A stretch of 64,000 nt of DNA, from NCBI RefSeq assembly GCF_000744785.1, contig NZ_JQMO01000002.1, positions 2,356,001 to 2,420,000 on the forward strand, written 5' to 3'. The notes beneath the pieces were generated by a model. That model was not told where the DNA came from. It ran no database searches and saw only the letters and a list, made by a program, of their open reading frames with translations. This document shows positions 26,583-34,326 of this stretch, in pieces. Position numbers and translations under genes: made by a program. Positions within the stretch are counted from its first letter, which is position 1; every line of letters starts with the position of its first letter. This DNA is from Kitasatospora azatica KCTC 9699 (GTDB lineage Bacteria; Actinomycetota; Actinomycetes; Streptomycetales; Streptomycetaceae).

Positions 26583-26679
26583 GTCCTGCAGCCTGCCGAC
26601 AACCGCTAACGTACCGATCGCTTCCGGGTAACGTCGCCCGCCAACGTGGGCTATCAGTGGGGAGCTGGGGGGAAGCCGT

Positions 26680-28224
26680 ATGGAGTTCGGGCTGCTCGGG
26701 CCACTGCTGGTCGACACCGGCCAAGGTCCCGTCGCGATCAGCGCGCCGAAGCAACGCATCGTGCTGGCCGCCCTGCTGCTGCAGGCGAACAAGGTGGTCA
26801 GCACGGATCGGCTGACCGAACTGCTCTGGCAGGGCCAGCCCCCGCCCACCGCCCGCGCCGCCCTGCAGAACCACGTGATGCGGCTGCGCACCGCCCTCGG
26901 CCCCGTGGCCGCTGAGCGGCTGCTCACCCGCGGCCCCGGCTACCTGATCGAGGTGCACCCCGGCGAACTGGACCTGGACCGTTTCCTGGCCCTGAGCGAG
27001 GACGGCGCCCAGGCCGCTGCCGAGGGTCGCTGGTCCGCCGCCCGCGCACTGCTGGACCAAGCGCTTGCTCAGTGGCGCGACCAGGTGCTGCTGGACGTCC
27101 CCGCCGAGGCACTGCTGCTCGAGGTCGGGGACCACCTCGCCGAGCGCCGAGCCCAGACGCTGGCCGACCGGATCGACGCCGACCTCGCCCTCGGCCGCCA
27201 CGAGGCCGTGCTGACCGAGATCCGCGGGTTGATCGAGCGTCAGCCGCTGAACGAGCGCTTGCACAGTCAGCTGATGCTGGCCCTGTACCGGTCCGGACGG
27301 CAGGCGGACGCACTGGCCTGCTATCGCGAGCTGCGCGCGCTGCTGGTGGCGGAGCTGGGGATCGAGCCGGGGTGCGAGGTGACGGAGCTGCACCAGCGGA
27401 TGCTGCGGTCGGACGCGTCGCTGCTGCTGCCGGCTCCGGCCGCTCTTACTGCTACGCCTGAGGCGCCATCGGCTCGAATCGCTTCGCCGCCGCGTCCGCT
27501 CTCTCGTCCCCGGCTGCTGCGGGCGGCTGCCGCCATACCGCTGGCCTTCCTCCTCCTCGGCGGCGCCACCGCTCCCCGCGCCCCCGCAGCCTCTGGCCGA
27601 ATCACCTACGTCACCCGGACCGGCAGCGCCGAGGACGACAGCAGCACGTACACCACCACGGAGGTGCCGGTCCTCAACCCGGTCACGGCCGGCGACGCCC
27701 TGATCGTCACGCTGATGCTCACCTCCACCACCCCCGGCGAGGTCACCGTGACCGACACCGCCGGCGACCGGTTCACCGCGGTCGGCGACGTCACCGACCA
27801 CTACAGCCACCGGACCATGGTCTTCGCCGCCTTCAACGCCAAGGCACTGGGCAACGCCGACCAGATCACCGCCAACTACCCGCGCTCCAGCAAGTACCAC
27901 ATGGCCGTCGACGAGTTCCGCGGCATCGGCGCAGCCGGCGGCCAGGGCGGCGCCTCCTCGCTCCGCGACGCCACGACCACGAGCTTCTCCACCAGTGCCG
28001 CGCCGGTGGACTGCGCCGCCGGGGACCTGCTGATCAGCGCGGTGGGCAGCAACAGCAAGACCCAGCCGCCGGTATTCGTCGCGGGCTGGCAGACCTTGCC
28101 GGTGCTGAAGCTCTCCTCCTACCGCCTGACCGACGGTTACCGCCTCGTCACCCAGACCGGCCACTGCGCGGCCGCCGGCACCACCACCCAGCAGTGGGAG
28201 GCCGTGCTGGTCGTCTTCCACTGA
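26680..28224 (+). CDS. SARP-type regulator fused to a membrane helix and external domain
   Basis: A 514-residue protein. Residues 1-95 form an OmpR-like winged helix (MEFGLLGPLLVDTGQGPVA, LLWQGQPPPTARAALQNHVMRLR). Residues 100-250 form the bacterial transcriptional activation domain (ERQPLNERLHSQLMLALYRSGRQADAL). Together these are a SARP activator, family AfsR/DnrI. Instead of the NB-ARC/TPR of AfsR, a Pro/Arg-rich segment leads to one hydrophobic helix (AAAAIPLAFLLLGGATA, about 284-300) and a 210-residue beta-rich, Thr-rich domain with two Cys. The topology resembles ToxR/CadC one-component sensors. Ligand and target genes are unknown; the divergent lipoprotein gene is an obvious candidate target. 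Confidence 0.82.
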   Translation: MEFGLLGPLLVDTGQGPVAISAPKQRIVLAALLLQANKVVSTDRLTELLWQGQPPPTARAALQNHVMRLRTALGPVAAERLLTRGPGYLIEVHPGELDLDRFLALSEDGAQAAAEGRWSAARALLDQALAQWRDQVLLDVPAEALLLEVGDHLAERRAQTLADRIDADLALGRHEAVLTEIRGLIERQPLNERLHSQLMLALYRSGRQADALACYRELRALLVAELGIEPGCEVTELHQRMLRSDASLLLPAPAALTATPEAPSARIASPPRPLSRPRLLRAAAAIPLAFLLLGGATAPRAPAASGRITYVTRTGSAEDDSSTYTTTEVPVLNPVTAGDALIVTLMLTSTTPGEVTVTDTAGDRFTAVGDVTDHYSHRTMVFAAFNAKALGNADQITANYPRSSKYHMAVDEFRGIGAAGGQGGASSLRDATTTSFSTSAAPVDCAAGDLLISAVGSNSKTQPPVFVAGWQTLPVLKLSSYRLTDGYRLVTQTGHCAAAGTTTQQWEAVLVVFH

Positions 28225-28246
28225 ATGCTTCCGCTGAATGCTTCCG
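28221..28246. repeat. 13-base tandem duplication across the SARP stop codon
   Basis: CTGAATGCTTCCG occurs at 28221-28233 and 28234-28246; the TGA in the first copy is the stop codon of the SARP gene. Confidence 0.9.
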
Positions 28247-28280
28247 CGTGCCGTGTGCCGTCTCGCGCCGCGTGCTGCCG

Positions 28281-28309
28281 TTCACCACGTCCGCGTGAAT
28301 CGGTATCGT
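28281..28309 (+). promoter_or_regulatory. Candidate promoter of the FHA gene
   Basis: TTCACC (28281-28286) and TATCGT (28304-28309) with a 17-base spacer, 60 bases before the FHA start codon. Confidence 0.45.
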
Positions 28310-28368
28310 GAGAGGCTGACGTTCACAGGTTCGCTGTGGGCCGGACCTGCTCAGATGTGGGGGATTTG

Positions 28369-29295
28369 ATGCCGATCTGCCCTAGTGGCCACGAGTCGCA
28401 GTCGGACGACTACTGCGACTACTGCGGCCTCGCGATGCGCCCGACCGCTGGCGTCGGCGCCGCCGGGCCGTTCGGTGCTCCCGGGCCGTTCGGCGGGCCC
28501 GTGCCCCCGCCGCCGATGTCGCCTCCGCCCATGCCGCCGCAGGCCCCGCCGATGCCGGGCGGCTACCCGGGCATGACCGAAGGCCTGGTCACCTGCCCGA
28601 TCTGCCGCTCGCCGAAGACCGGACGGTACTGCGAGGAGTGCGGCTACGACTACGACCTCGCCGCCGCCGCACCGCAGCAGCCGGCTCAGCCCATGGGATA
28701 CGGGTACCCCCCGCCGGCTCCCGCTCAGCCGGCGCAGCCCGCCCAGGGCTACGGCTACCCGCAGCCCGACCCGTACCAGCCGGTGCAGCAGACCCCGCCG
28801 CCCCCCAGCGTCGAGCAGTACGGGACCTCGTTCCACCTCGCCCCGCCCTCCCAGCCGGTGCACCAGCAGCAGCCCGAGCCGATGCGCACCACCTGGGTGG
28901 CCGTGGTCAACGCCGACCGTGACTACTTCACCGACATGATGGCGCGCAGCGGCCCCGAGGCCTCCGGCCTGTTCTTCCCGCCCTACTGCCCCGAACGCCG
29001 CATCCCGATCACCGGCCGGGGCCAGCTCCGGATCGGCCGCCGCAGCCAACACCGCGGCACCGTCCCCGAGATCGACCTCTCCGTCCCCCCGGAGGACCCC
29101 GGCGCCTCCCACCAGCATGCCCTCCTCGCCGAACAGCCCGACGGCAGCTGGGTCCTGGTCGACCAGGACTCCACCAACGGCACCACCATGAACGGCGGCG
29201 CCGAGACCGTCCCGCCACACACCGCGATCCCCCTCAACGACGGCGACCGCATCCACATCGGCGCCTGGACGACGATCACGCTCCACCGGGCGTAG
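28369..29295 (+). CDS. FHA-domain protein with double zinc ribbon (GarA-like reader)
   Basis: A 308-residue protein. Two zinc ribbons (CPSGHESQSDDYCDYCG at the N-terminus and CPICRSPKTGRYCEECG at about 80) are separated by a Pro/Met-rich linker; a second Pro/Gln/Tyr-rich linker runs to about 175. The FHA domain lies at the C-terminus with phosphothreonine-binding residues: Arg in LRIGRRS, Ser-His in GASHQHALL, and Asn in DQDSTNGTTMNG. It presumably reads phosphothreonines placed by the nearby kinase, as GarA does in mycobacteria. The ATG at 28369 opens directly into the first ribbon; a longer frame to 28336 lacks support. Confidence 0.87.
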   Translation: MPICPSGHESQSDDYCDYCGLAMRPTAGVGAAGPFGAPGPFGGPVPPPPMSPPPMPPQAPPMPGGYPGMTEGLVTCPICRSPKTGRYCEECGYDYDLAAAAPQQPAQPMGYGYPPPAPAQPAQPAQGYGYPQPDPYQPVQQTPPPPSVEQYGTSFHLAPPSQPVHQQQPEPMRTTWVAVVNADRDYFTDMMARSGPEASGLFFPPYCPERRIPITGRGQLRIGRRSQHRGTVPEIDLSVPPEDPGASHQHALLAEQPDGSWVLVDQDSTNGTTMNGGAETVPPHTAIPLNDGDRIHIGAWTTITLHRA

Positions 29296-29509
29296 GTGCC
29301 GGGCTGCCCTGCGATGTTGTCGCGGGGCAGCCCCTGATCAGCTTCACGAGCAGCCCGACCTCCTCCTCCCCCAGCGCCCGCAACTGCACCAGCAGCGCCC
29401 CACCTTCCCCAACTCGCCATCCCTCCGTACCCTCCTGGATCCCCACCCCGGCGAGCGCCTCGTCCAACTCCGCCATCGCCTCCCGCGCCCGGCGCCGCAC
29501 CTCCCTCAC
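29276..29509 (-). CDS. Small conserved-type actinomycete protein
   Basis: A 77-residue protein from a GTG overlapping the upstream stop (GTGA). The first half is helical and charged (REVRRRAREAMAELDEALAGVG), the second contains LVQLRALGEEEVGLLVKLI. Such pairs of small proteins are frequent in streptomycetes, often near XRE-type regulators. Its 3' end overlaps the convergent FHA gene by 20 bases. No function assigned. Confidence 0.6.
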   Translation of the reverse strand: MREVRRRAREAMAELDEALAGVGIQEGTEGWRVGEGGALLVQLRALGEEEVGLLVKLIRGCPATTSQGSPAPTPGGA

Positions 29510-29790
29510 TCCCCCTTCTCCAGCCACTGCGGGTTCGCCTCCCACTCCTCGCCACCCCGCTCCGGCCGCAGATACACCGTGCGCCCCACCCGCGCCATGA
29601 ACACCCCGACCTGCCGATTCAGCGCGTCATAGACCAACTCCCCCCGCCGCCGAGGCTCGTAGGTCACAGCCGGCGGACTGACACTCCCGGGCACAACCGT
29701 GGGGTACGCCGCCCCAAGTCGGTGAAACAACTCCGGCCGCCCACCACACCCAGCCGGGCACCGACACTCGGGCAACCCCCGATCAAACAC
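29506..29790 (-). CDS. Small actinomycete protein with GEEWEA motif
   Basis: A 94-residue protein from a GTG at 29790 with AGGGA upstream. The C-terminal half (RGELVYDALNRQVGVFMARVGRTVYLRPERGGEEW, shown as RGELVYDALNRQVGVFMARV then YLRPERGGEEWEA) resembles small streptomycete proteins that form one beta barrel-like unit of about 55 residues. The N-terminal part has a Cys cluster (ECRCPAGCGG) and may be non-coding; a GTG at 29667 would give a 53-residue protein without it. It is coupled to the next small gene. Confidence 0.55.
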   Translation of the reverse strand: MFDRGLPECRCPAGCGGRPELFHRLGAAYPTVVPGSVSPPAVTYEPRRRGELVYDALNRQVGVFMARVGRTVYLRPERGGEEWEANPQWLEKGE

Positions 29791-29909
29791 ATTCGGCGTT
29801 CCCTGACCCTCAGAGCGTGGTGGTGAACCGGGTGGTGTTCGGTGGGGTCGGGTTGTGAATGCCCCGGTCGGTCGCGCTTCCGACGCAGTACCGTGGGGCG
29901 GTGGATGAG

Positions 29910-30290
29910 ATGCCAGTCCCGACGGCGGGTATGACGATCAGCGTTCGGATGCGCCAGGACGTAGTGATCGTCGATCCGGAGCGTTTTGTCGCTTCGGCCC
30001 GTGCGGCGTACCGCGAAGCCTCCCCTGAAATCACCGAGGAGAGAGCGGCCGAGGACATCCGCGATGTCTACGATGCTGTGTGGGCTCTGCTGGATCGCTT
30101 CGGTCGACTCGCAGCCGACGCACCAGCGTCCACCGGACTCCCCGGCCATCGGATTCTGGACCGCCCAGACGGACTCTCACCTGCGGGCGAGCGCAAGCAC
30201 ATCGTGCTGAACGATCCGCAGCCACTCCAGGACTACGGCTGCTTCATGCCCGAGGAGTACGACCCGTTCGCCATCCCGCCAGGGGTGTGA
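29910..30290 (+). CDS. Hypothetical acidic protein
   Basis: A 126-residue protein if started at the ATG at 29910 (GTG 29901 and ATG 29931 are alternatives). The central helix region reads PERFVASARAAYREASPEI and IRDVYDAVWALLDRFG, and the end is Pro-rich (DYGCFMPEEYDPFAIPPG). No signal peptide. The stop overlaps a tiny following frame (TGATG). I do not recognise the family; immunity-type or regulatory roles are conceivable but unsupported. Confidence 0.55.
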   Translation: MPVPTAGMTISVRMRQDVVIVDPERFVASARAAYREASPEITEERAAEDIRDVYDAVWALLDRFGRLAADAPASTGLPGHRILDRPDGLSPAGERKHIVLNDPQPLQDYGCFMPEEYDPFAIPPGV

Positions 30291-30373
30291 TGGTGTCCAC
30301 CGACAGACTGCTCCGAAAGATCATTTCTCTGAGGAAATCTCGAACGTTCGTGCTGGCCGCTCGGTGGGCGTAG
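30290..30373 (+). pseudogene. 27-residue frame, possibly a gene start cut off by an insertion scar
   Basis: An ATG overlapping the preceding stop (TGATG) opens MVSTDRLLRKIISLRKSRTF and stops at 30371-30373, four bases before the inverted-repeat element. Tight coupling suggests a real second gene once followed, whose body was lost when the element inserted or decayed. Confidence 0.3.
30323..30350. repeat. Hairpin followed by perfect palindrome
   Basis: ATTTC-TCTGAG-GAAAT (30323-30338) can form a 5-base-pair hairpin and is followed by the 10-base perfect palindrome CGAACGTTCG (30341-30350). Confidence 0.5.
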
Positions 30374-30376
30374 AAG

Positions 30377-30545
30377 AACGGGCCTCTTGGTAGGAGTGCG
30401 GTTGTCGAGACCAACCCTCCGGCCCAGGAGGCCCGTTGCCGCACCAGTTCACCATCGCCGATGCCTTCGGTTCCACTTCGGCCACTCTGCCGTGCTGGCG
30501 AACTGCTGGGCCCTGTAGGGGCTGTAAGCCCGCGGTAAGTCGAAC
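30377..30545 (+). mobile_element. Possible insertion-sequence scar with structured end
   Basis: AACGGGCCTCTTGG (30377-30390) pairs with CCAGGAGGCCCGTT (30424-30437), with one G-T pair, enclosing two nested smaller stems (GGAG/CTCC and GGTTG/CAACC). Directly after, CCCAGGAGG precedes a TTG start at 30436 that opens LPHQFTIADAFG and then dies at a stop in 37 codons. A structured end plus ribosome site plus truncated frame is what remains when an IS loses its transposase. No transposase domain is left, so the assignment is tentative. With the small frame counted apart, the rest of 30374-30608 holds nothing else. Confidence 0.35.
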
Positions 30546-30608
30546 GTGAGGGCACGGGACCAGGATCGGCGCAGCCTCAGATCGGGGCGCCTGCCTGGAA
30601 GGACCCTC

Positions 30609-31010
30609 ATGCTCTCTCGTCTGACTCGCCGTGCCTCGCTCGGAGTTGCTGTCGCCGCGCTGGGGGTGGGCGCGGTGCTGACCGGCTCGTCTCCCGCGTT
30701 CGCTGTCGAGGGGACCTGGTCGACCTCGGCGGGGCCGTGCGCGGCGACCCAGAAGATCGAACTGCACTACAACCCGGGGGACGGCCGGTACCACGACTTC
30801 CAGGCCATCGACCCGACTCAGAACGACGCCTCCGACCCCTACTACTGCGAGTTCCGGCTGGTGGACAACGGAAGCGTCATCTACAGCTCCAACTCTGGTG
30901 CGCAGTCGCCGTGGTACTACGACGGTCCGGGGCACAGCATGACGGCCTGCGTCGGCTACTACTACAACGGCCAGCAGCGGTCGTACCACTGCACCGGCGT
31001 CTACAACTGA
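30609..31010 (+). CDS. Small secreted protein
   Basis: A 133-residue exported protein with a clear signal peptide (RRASLGVAVAALGVGAVL...SPAFA) cleaved before VEG. The mature part of about 100 residues is rich in Tyr, Ser and Gly and has four Cys (GPCAAT, YYCEF, TACVGY, YHCTG) that could form two disulfides. The ATG follows GGAAGGA. No family recognised; a small beta-sandwich is likely. It is followed at once by a terminator. Confidence 0.75.
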   Translation: MLSRLTRRASLGVAVAALGVGAVLTGSSPAFAVEGTWSTSAGPCAATQKIELHYNPGDGRYHDFQAIDPTQNDASDPYYCEFRLVDNGSVIYSSNSGAQSPWYYDGPGHSMTACVGYYYNGQQRSYHCTGVYN

Positions 31011-31029
31011 CAGACCAGACAGACCAGAG

Positions 31030-31061
31030 GTGGGCCGTCACCGGGTGAGGTGACGGCCCAC
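31030..31061. terminator. Bidirectional terminator
   Basis: A perfect 13-base stem (GTGGGCCGTCACC / GGTGACGGCCCAC) with a 6-base loop between two convergent genes, followed by TTCTC on the plus side. Confidence 0.88.
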
Positions 31062-31079
31062 TTCTCGGCAGTTCCGCGC

Positions 31080-32264
31080 TCAGCCGCAGTCGCAGCAGTT
31101 GCAGCACTCGCAGGCGTCGCCACAGTCACAGCAGTCGCAACTGCACTCGCAGCAGCCCTCCAGGCAGCACTCGCCGCAGCAGTCCCCGTCGCAGTTGCGC
31201 TGGCACCAGCCCTGCTTGGGTTCGCGGGTCCAGGGGTCGCCGTGGTCGCAGCAGAGGAGCTGGCAGGTGCAGGCCATCAGCGCCCACATCGCGCATCCGG
31301 CGAGGGTGGAGCGGCGGGGCGGCTGCGGAGCCGCCGGCGGCTTGTCGAGGATCACTGCGCTCGGGGCGATGGACGCGGCCGCGTGGGTGGGGAGGGTGCA
31401 GCCGGGGCCGTGGCCGAAGACGCGGTCGATGGCGGCTTCGGTCTCGTGGGCCAGCAGTCGGTGTATCAGTGCGCGGTCGGTGAAGTGCACTTCGGTGAGG
31501 GCCAGCCGGATGCCGTGTACCGCGTCGCGGCAGAGGCGTTCGGCCTCGGTGCGGTCGGTGTTGGTGGCGGTGAGCGGGTTCCAGGCGCCGGTGGTTGCGT
31601 CTGCGGCCTGGTCCTCGACGGCGTCGAGCAGGTGGGCGAGGCGGCCGAAGAGGCGGCCGGCTTCGGCCAGCGCCGTCGCGTTGGCGGGGCGGCCGGCGAG
31701 GACGGCGGTGTGGGCGAAGGCTGCGGCGGTGGCGGTCTCGGTGGGTTCGGTGACCAGCAGGATCGAGCCGCCGGGGCGGGCGGTGCGCTCCAACTCGCCC
31801 TGGCGGGCTGCGGCTTCGAGCAGGACGGCGGTGTCGAAGCCGACCACCGAGGCGCTGCCGGCGCTCTGTCGTTCCCAGCGGCCGGCCACTGCGCGAGCGC
31901 CGGCCGCAACCGGGCGTCGGGCGAACACGCCGTCGCCGTCCAGGACGTGGTCGCGAACCTTGACCGAGGCGAGCGCGAGGGAGACCGCCGCCGCCAACCG
32001 CGCACCCTCGCCGCGGGCGACCTCGGCGGTCCGCATCCCACGCAGGGGGCAGGGACCCGCGGTGCGACGGCCGGAACCGGAGCCGACCGGGCTCTGTGCC
32101 TCGACCAGTACCGAGATGACCAGGCCGTCGTAGTTGGTGGCAGACCGGGCCAGTTGGCCGTGATCGTCCCTGAGCGCCAGGCACAGCCCACAGAGATGAG
32201 CCATCCACGACGTTCTGAGCCGCTCGGACAGCCGGTGCCGGCACGGCCGGATGATGCCGAACAT
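31080..32264 (-). CDS. DUF5685 family protein with extreme cysteine-rich tail
   Basis: A 394-residue protein opening MFGIIRPCRHRLSERL...HLCGLCLALRDDHGQ, the DUF5685 signature with a conserved Cys group. A helical middle domain (about 90-320) contains paired His motifs (AGRLFGRLAHLLDAVEDQ, LTEVHFTDRALIHRLLAHE). The C-terminus is remarkable: 19 of the last 41 residues are Cys, mostly CC and CxC, and more Cys precede (CTCQLLCC). This suggests a metallothionein-like metal store or a cofactor site. The start is the ATG at 32264 after GAGGGGG. Function unknown; related streptomycete proteins sometimes sit in peptide or cofactor clusters. Confidence 0.85.
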   Translation of the reverse strand: MFGIIRPCRHRLSERLRTSWMAHLCGLCLALRDDHGQLARSATNYDGLVISVLVEAQSPVGSGSGRRTAGPCPLRGMRTAEVARGEGARLAAAVSLALASVKVRDHVLDGDGVFARRPVAAGARAVAGRWERQSAGSASVVGFDTAVLLEAAARQGELERTARPGGSILLVTEPTETATAAAFAHTAVLAGRPANATALAEAGRLFGRLAHLLDAVEDQAADATTGAWNPLTATNTDRTEAERLCRDAVHGIRLALTEVHFTDRALIHRLLAHETEAAIDRVFGHGPGCTLPTHAAASIAPSAVILDKPPAAPQPPRRSTLAGCAMWALMACTCQLLCCDHGDPWTREPKQGWCQRNCDGDCCGECCLEGCCECSCDCCDCGDACECCNCCDCG

Positions 32265-32342
32265 GTTCCCCCTCGTTCCCCCGTGTGCACACCCGGCCAC
32301 CTGCGGCCGAGGCTGAACGTCCGCCATCCTAGGGGTGGCCTG

Positions 32343-32678
32343 CTACACCAGCTCTGCGGCGACCTCCTCGGGGACCTTCTCGGGGACCTCCACGATCACC
32401 AGCGTGCCCCGGCTACCCGCGCCCACCGAGTGCCTGGCGCCCGCCGGCACCAGGAACAGCTCCCCCGGTCCCACCGTCATCGATTCCCCGTCCACCACCA
32501 GCTCCAACCGGCCGTCGAGCACGAGCAGCGCCTCGGCGGCGCCGTGTGCCTCCTCCTCGACGGGCAGCTCGTCCATCCGAAGGACCTTCATGCAGGCCGT
32601 TCCCACCTGGCCCAGTACCTGGGACTTCCAGGCGGCGGGCAGCTCGGCCGCGACCGCGAACACGTTGACGACGCTCAT
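32343..32678 (-). CDS. Cupin-domain protein
   Basis: A 111-residue single-domain cupin. The beta-barrel motifs are present in degenerate form: EEEAHGAAEALLVLDGRLEL (motif 1, with one His only) and VGPGELFLVPAGARHSVGAG (motif 2, with the terminal His). Metal-binding cupins have two His in motif 1, so binding may be weak or absent. Divergent from the PARG-like gene. Confidence 0.82.
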   Translation of the reverse strand: MSVVNVFAVAAELPAAWKSQVLGQVGTACMKVLRMDELPVEEEAHGAAEALLVLDGRLELVVDGESMTVGPGELFLVPAGARHSVGAGSRGTLVIVEVPEKVPEEVAAELV

Positions 32679-32783
32679 GAGTTCGACGTTATCCCGGTGG
32701 GAAGGGAAGGTGGTCGACCGTTTGGTAAAGCCTCAGCTCCCAGGGTCGGCCATAAATTCGTCACACTGACGATAATCAGGGGC

Positions 32784-32796
32784 TAGCATCGCCGCA
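32784..32796 (+). promoter_or_regulatory. -10 box placing a leaderless PARG-like mRNA
   Basis: TAGCAT (32784-32789) ends six bases before the ATG at 32796; no ribosome site lies between. The transcript probably begins on the start codon. Confidence 0.45.
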
Positions 32797-33653
32797 TGAG
32801 CAACCGACTGCGCTCCATCGCCACCGAGAACGAGCTGATCGCCGAGCAGGGGACCTACCGGAACGCCACCGCCACGACGGTCGAGATCGCCGACCTCCTC
32901 GACGCCGCTCGCGCCGGGACCGTCAGCTATCCACCGGACCACACCATCACCCCAACCGGCGGACTGCGCGGCTCGGTTGAGGTGACCGCCGAGGACAGCA
33001 TCCAGGCTGCCCTGAGGCTCACCGAGGACGGCGCCGAGCATGTCGCGGTGCTCAACTTCGCTTCCGCGCGCAACCCCGGCGGCGGGTACGTACGCGGAGC
33101 GGCCGCTCAGGAGGAGGACCTCTGCCGCAGCGCGTTGCTGTACCGCTGCCTGCTGGAAGCACCCGACTACTACGCCGCCCACCGCGCCTCCACCGACCTG
33201 CGTTACAGCCACCGGGTGATCTGGTCCCCGCACGTTCCGGTGATCCGTGACGGACGGCGCGAGCTGCTGGAACAGCCGTGGACCGCCTCCTTCCTGACCT
33301 CGGCAGCCCCCAACGCCAGTCAACTGGCCATGCGTTCGGAGACCGGACCGGCGGGACCGCCGGAGCCGGCCGAGCTGGCGGAGCTGCTGGCCGAGCGGGC
33401 GCAGCGGGTACTGGCGGTGGCCGCCCAGCACGGTGCGCGTGAACTGGTGCTCGGGGCTTGGGGATGCGGGGTGTTCCGCAACGACCCGGAGACGGTGGCA
33501 GCGGCTTTCGAGCGGGCGCTGGCGCTGCACGGCGCGGCGTTCACCCGGGTGGTCTTCGCCGTCTGGGACCGTTCCCCGCGGTCCGCGAACCGGGCGGCCT
33601 TCGAGCACAGGTTCGGTGGCGCCCGAAGCCGCTCTGCTACCGTCCAGCCGTGA
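32796..33653 (+). CDS. TIGR02452 family, bacterial-type poly(ADP-ribose) glycohydrolase-like
   Basis: A 285-residue macrodomain-related protein. The PARG signature GGG-x(6)-QEE is intact: NFASARNPGGGYVRGAAAQEE, directly followed by DLCRSALLYRCL. Downstream motifs include SPHVPVIRDG and VLGAWGCGVFRNDP, which lines the ADP-ribose pocket. The family hydrolyses ADP-ribose chains or related NAD-derived modifications. No ADP-ribosyltransferase is adjacent. It is preceded by a leaderless promoter and overlaps the next gene by GTGA. Confidence 0.9.
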   Translation: MSNRLRSIATENELIAEQGTYRNATATTVEIADLLDAARAGTVSYPPDHTITPTGGLRGSVEVTAEDSIQAALRLTEDGAEHVAVLNFASARNPGGGYVRGAAAQEEDLCRSALLYRCLLEAPDYYAAHRASTDLRYSHRVIWSPHVPVIRDGRRELLEQPWTASFLTSAAPNASQLAMRSETGPAGPPEPAELAELLAERAQRVLAVAAQHGARELVLGAWGCGVFRNDPETVAAAFERALALHGAAFTRVVFAVWDRSPRSANRAAFEHRFGGARSRSATVQP

Positions 33654-34315
33654 TCGACCCGGGGAACGCAGCAGCTCAGCGAGTTCTACGACTGAGCAGG
33701 CAGACCACCAGCTGGGGCGCGGGCTATCTCGTGCTGGCCACTGCCGTGCTGCTGGGCGAGGCGTTCCTCGGACTGCGGTACCTGGTCGTCAGCCTGGTGG
33801 TCGCGGGGGCCTTGCCGGTACTGATCGGCGGGTATCTGACCGTGCGCAACGGCATTGCCGCGGCCGAGCTGGCCAAGCACTCGGACATCCCCGCGCGCAG
33901 TGACGCCTGGTACGCGATGACTTTCGTCCTGACCCTGCTGACCGTGGGCGGGCTGGCCACGGTGGCCGCGCAGTTGCGGGACGACCTGGTGCTGCGCACT
34001 CCGGCGGTGGCGGTGATCGACCACTGCGACCAGGTCGGCAAGGGCCGGACCTGCGCGTACCACTGGACCATCGACGGCCGCACCTACAACGCCGACGACA
34101 ACCGCGTCACCGACCTCGCCACCGGCACCGAGGTTTCCGTCCGCTACGCGCCCGGCGAGCCCTCGGTCGTCCGCCCGGCCGGGGAGTACGTCACTCCGGG
34201 CTCGATTCTGGGCGCGATCGTTCTGCTCGGCGGCACGGCCGGGCTGGTCCCGACCGTGCGCCGCGAACGTCAGACCCGGCGTGGGTACTTCGCACAGGTG
34301 GCCGGTCGGGCCTAG
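33650..34315 (+). CDS. Membrane protein with DUF3592-like outer domain
   Basis: A 221-residue protein starting at a GTG overlapping the PARG-like stop. Two helices lie near 20-60 (GAGYLVLATAVLLGEAFL, YLVVSLVVAGALPVLIGGYL), one near 88-110, and a last one near 185-205. Between the last two is a small beta domain (CAYHWTIDGRTYNADDNRV, TEVSVRYAPGEPSVV), typical of DUF3592-type proteins, where a short Cys pair may form a disulfide. No function known. Confidence 0.75.
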   Translation: MIDPGNAAAQRVLRLSRQTTSWGAGYLVLATAVLLGEAFLGLRYLVVSLVVAGALPVLIGGYLTVRNGIAAAELAKHSDIPARSDAWYAMTFVLTLLTVGGLATVAAQLRDDLVLRTPAVAVIDHCDQVGKGRTCAYHWTIDGRTYNADDNRVTDLATGTEVSVRYAPGEPSVVRPAGEYVTPGSILGAIVLLGGTAGLVPTVRRERQTRRGYFAQVAGRA

Positions 34316-34318
34316 GGT
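34289..34318 (+). promoter_or_regulatory. Promoter of the DrrAB-type exporter
   Basis: TTCGCA (34289-34294), 18-base spacer, TAGGGT (34313-34318), inside the end of the preceding gene. The ATG at 34327 lies eight bases after the -10 box without a ribosome site, so the message is probably leaderless. Confidence 0.5.
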
Positions 34319-34326
34319 CTGGACCC

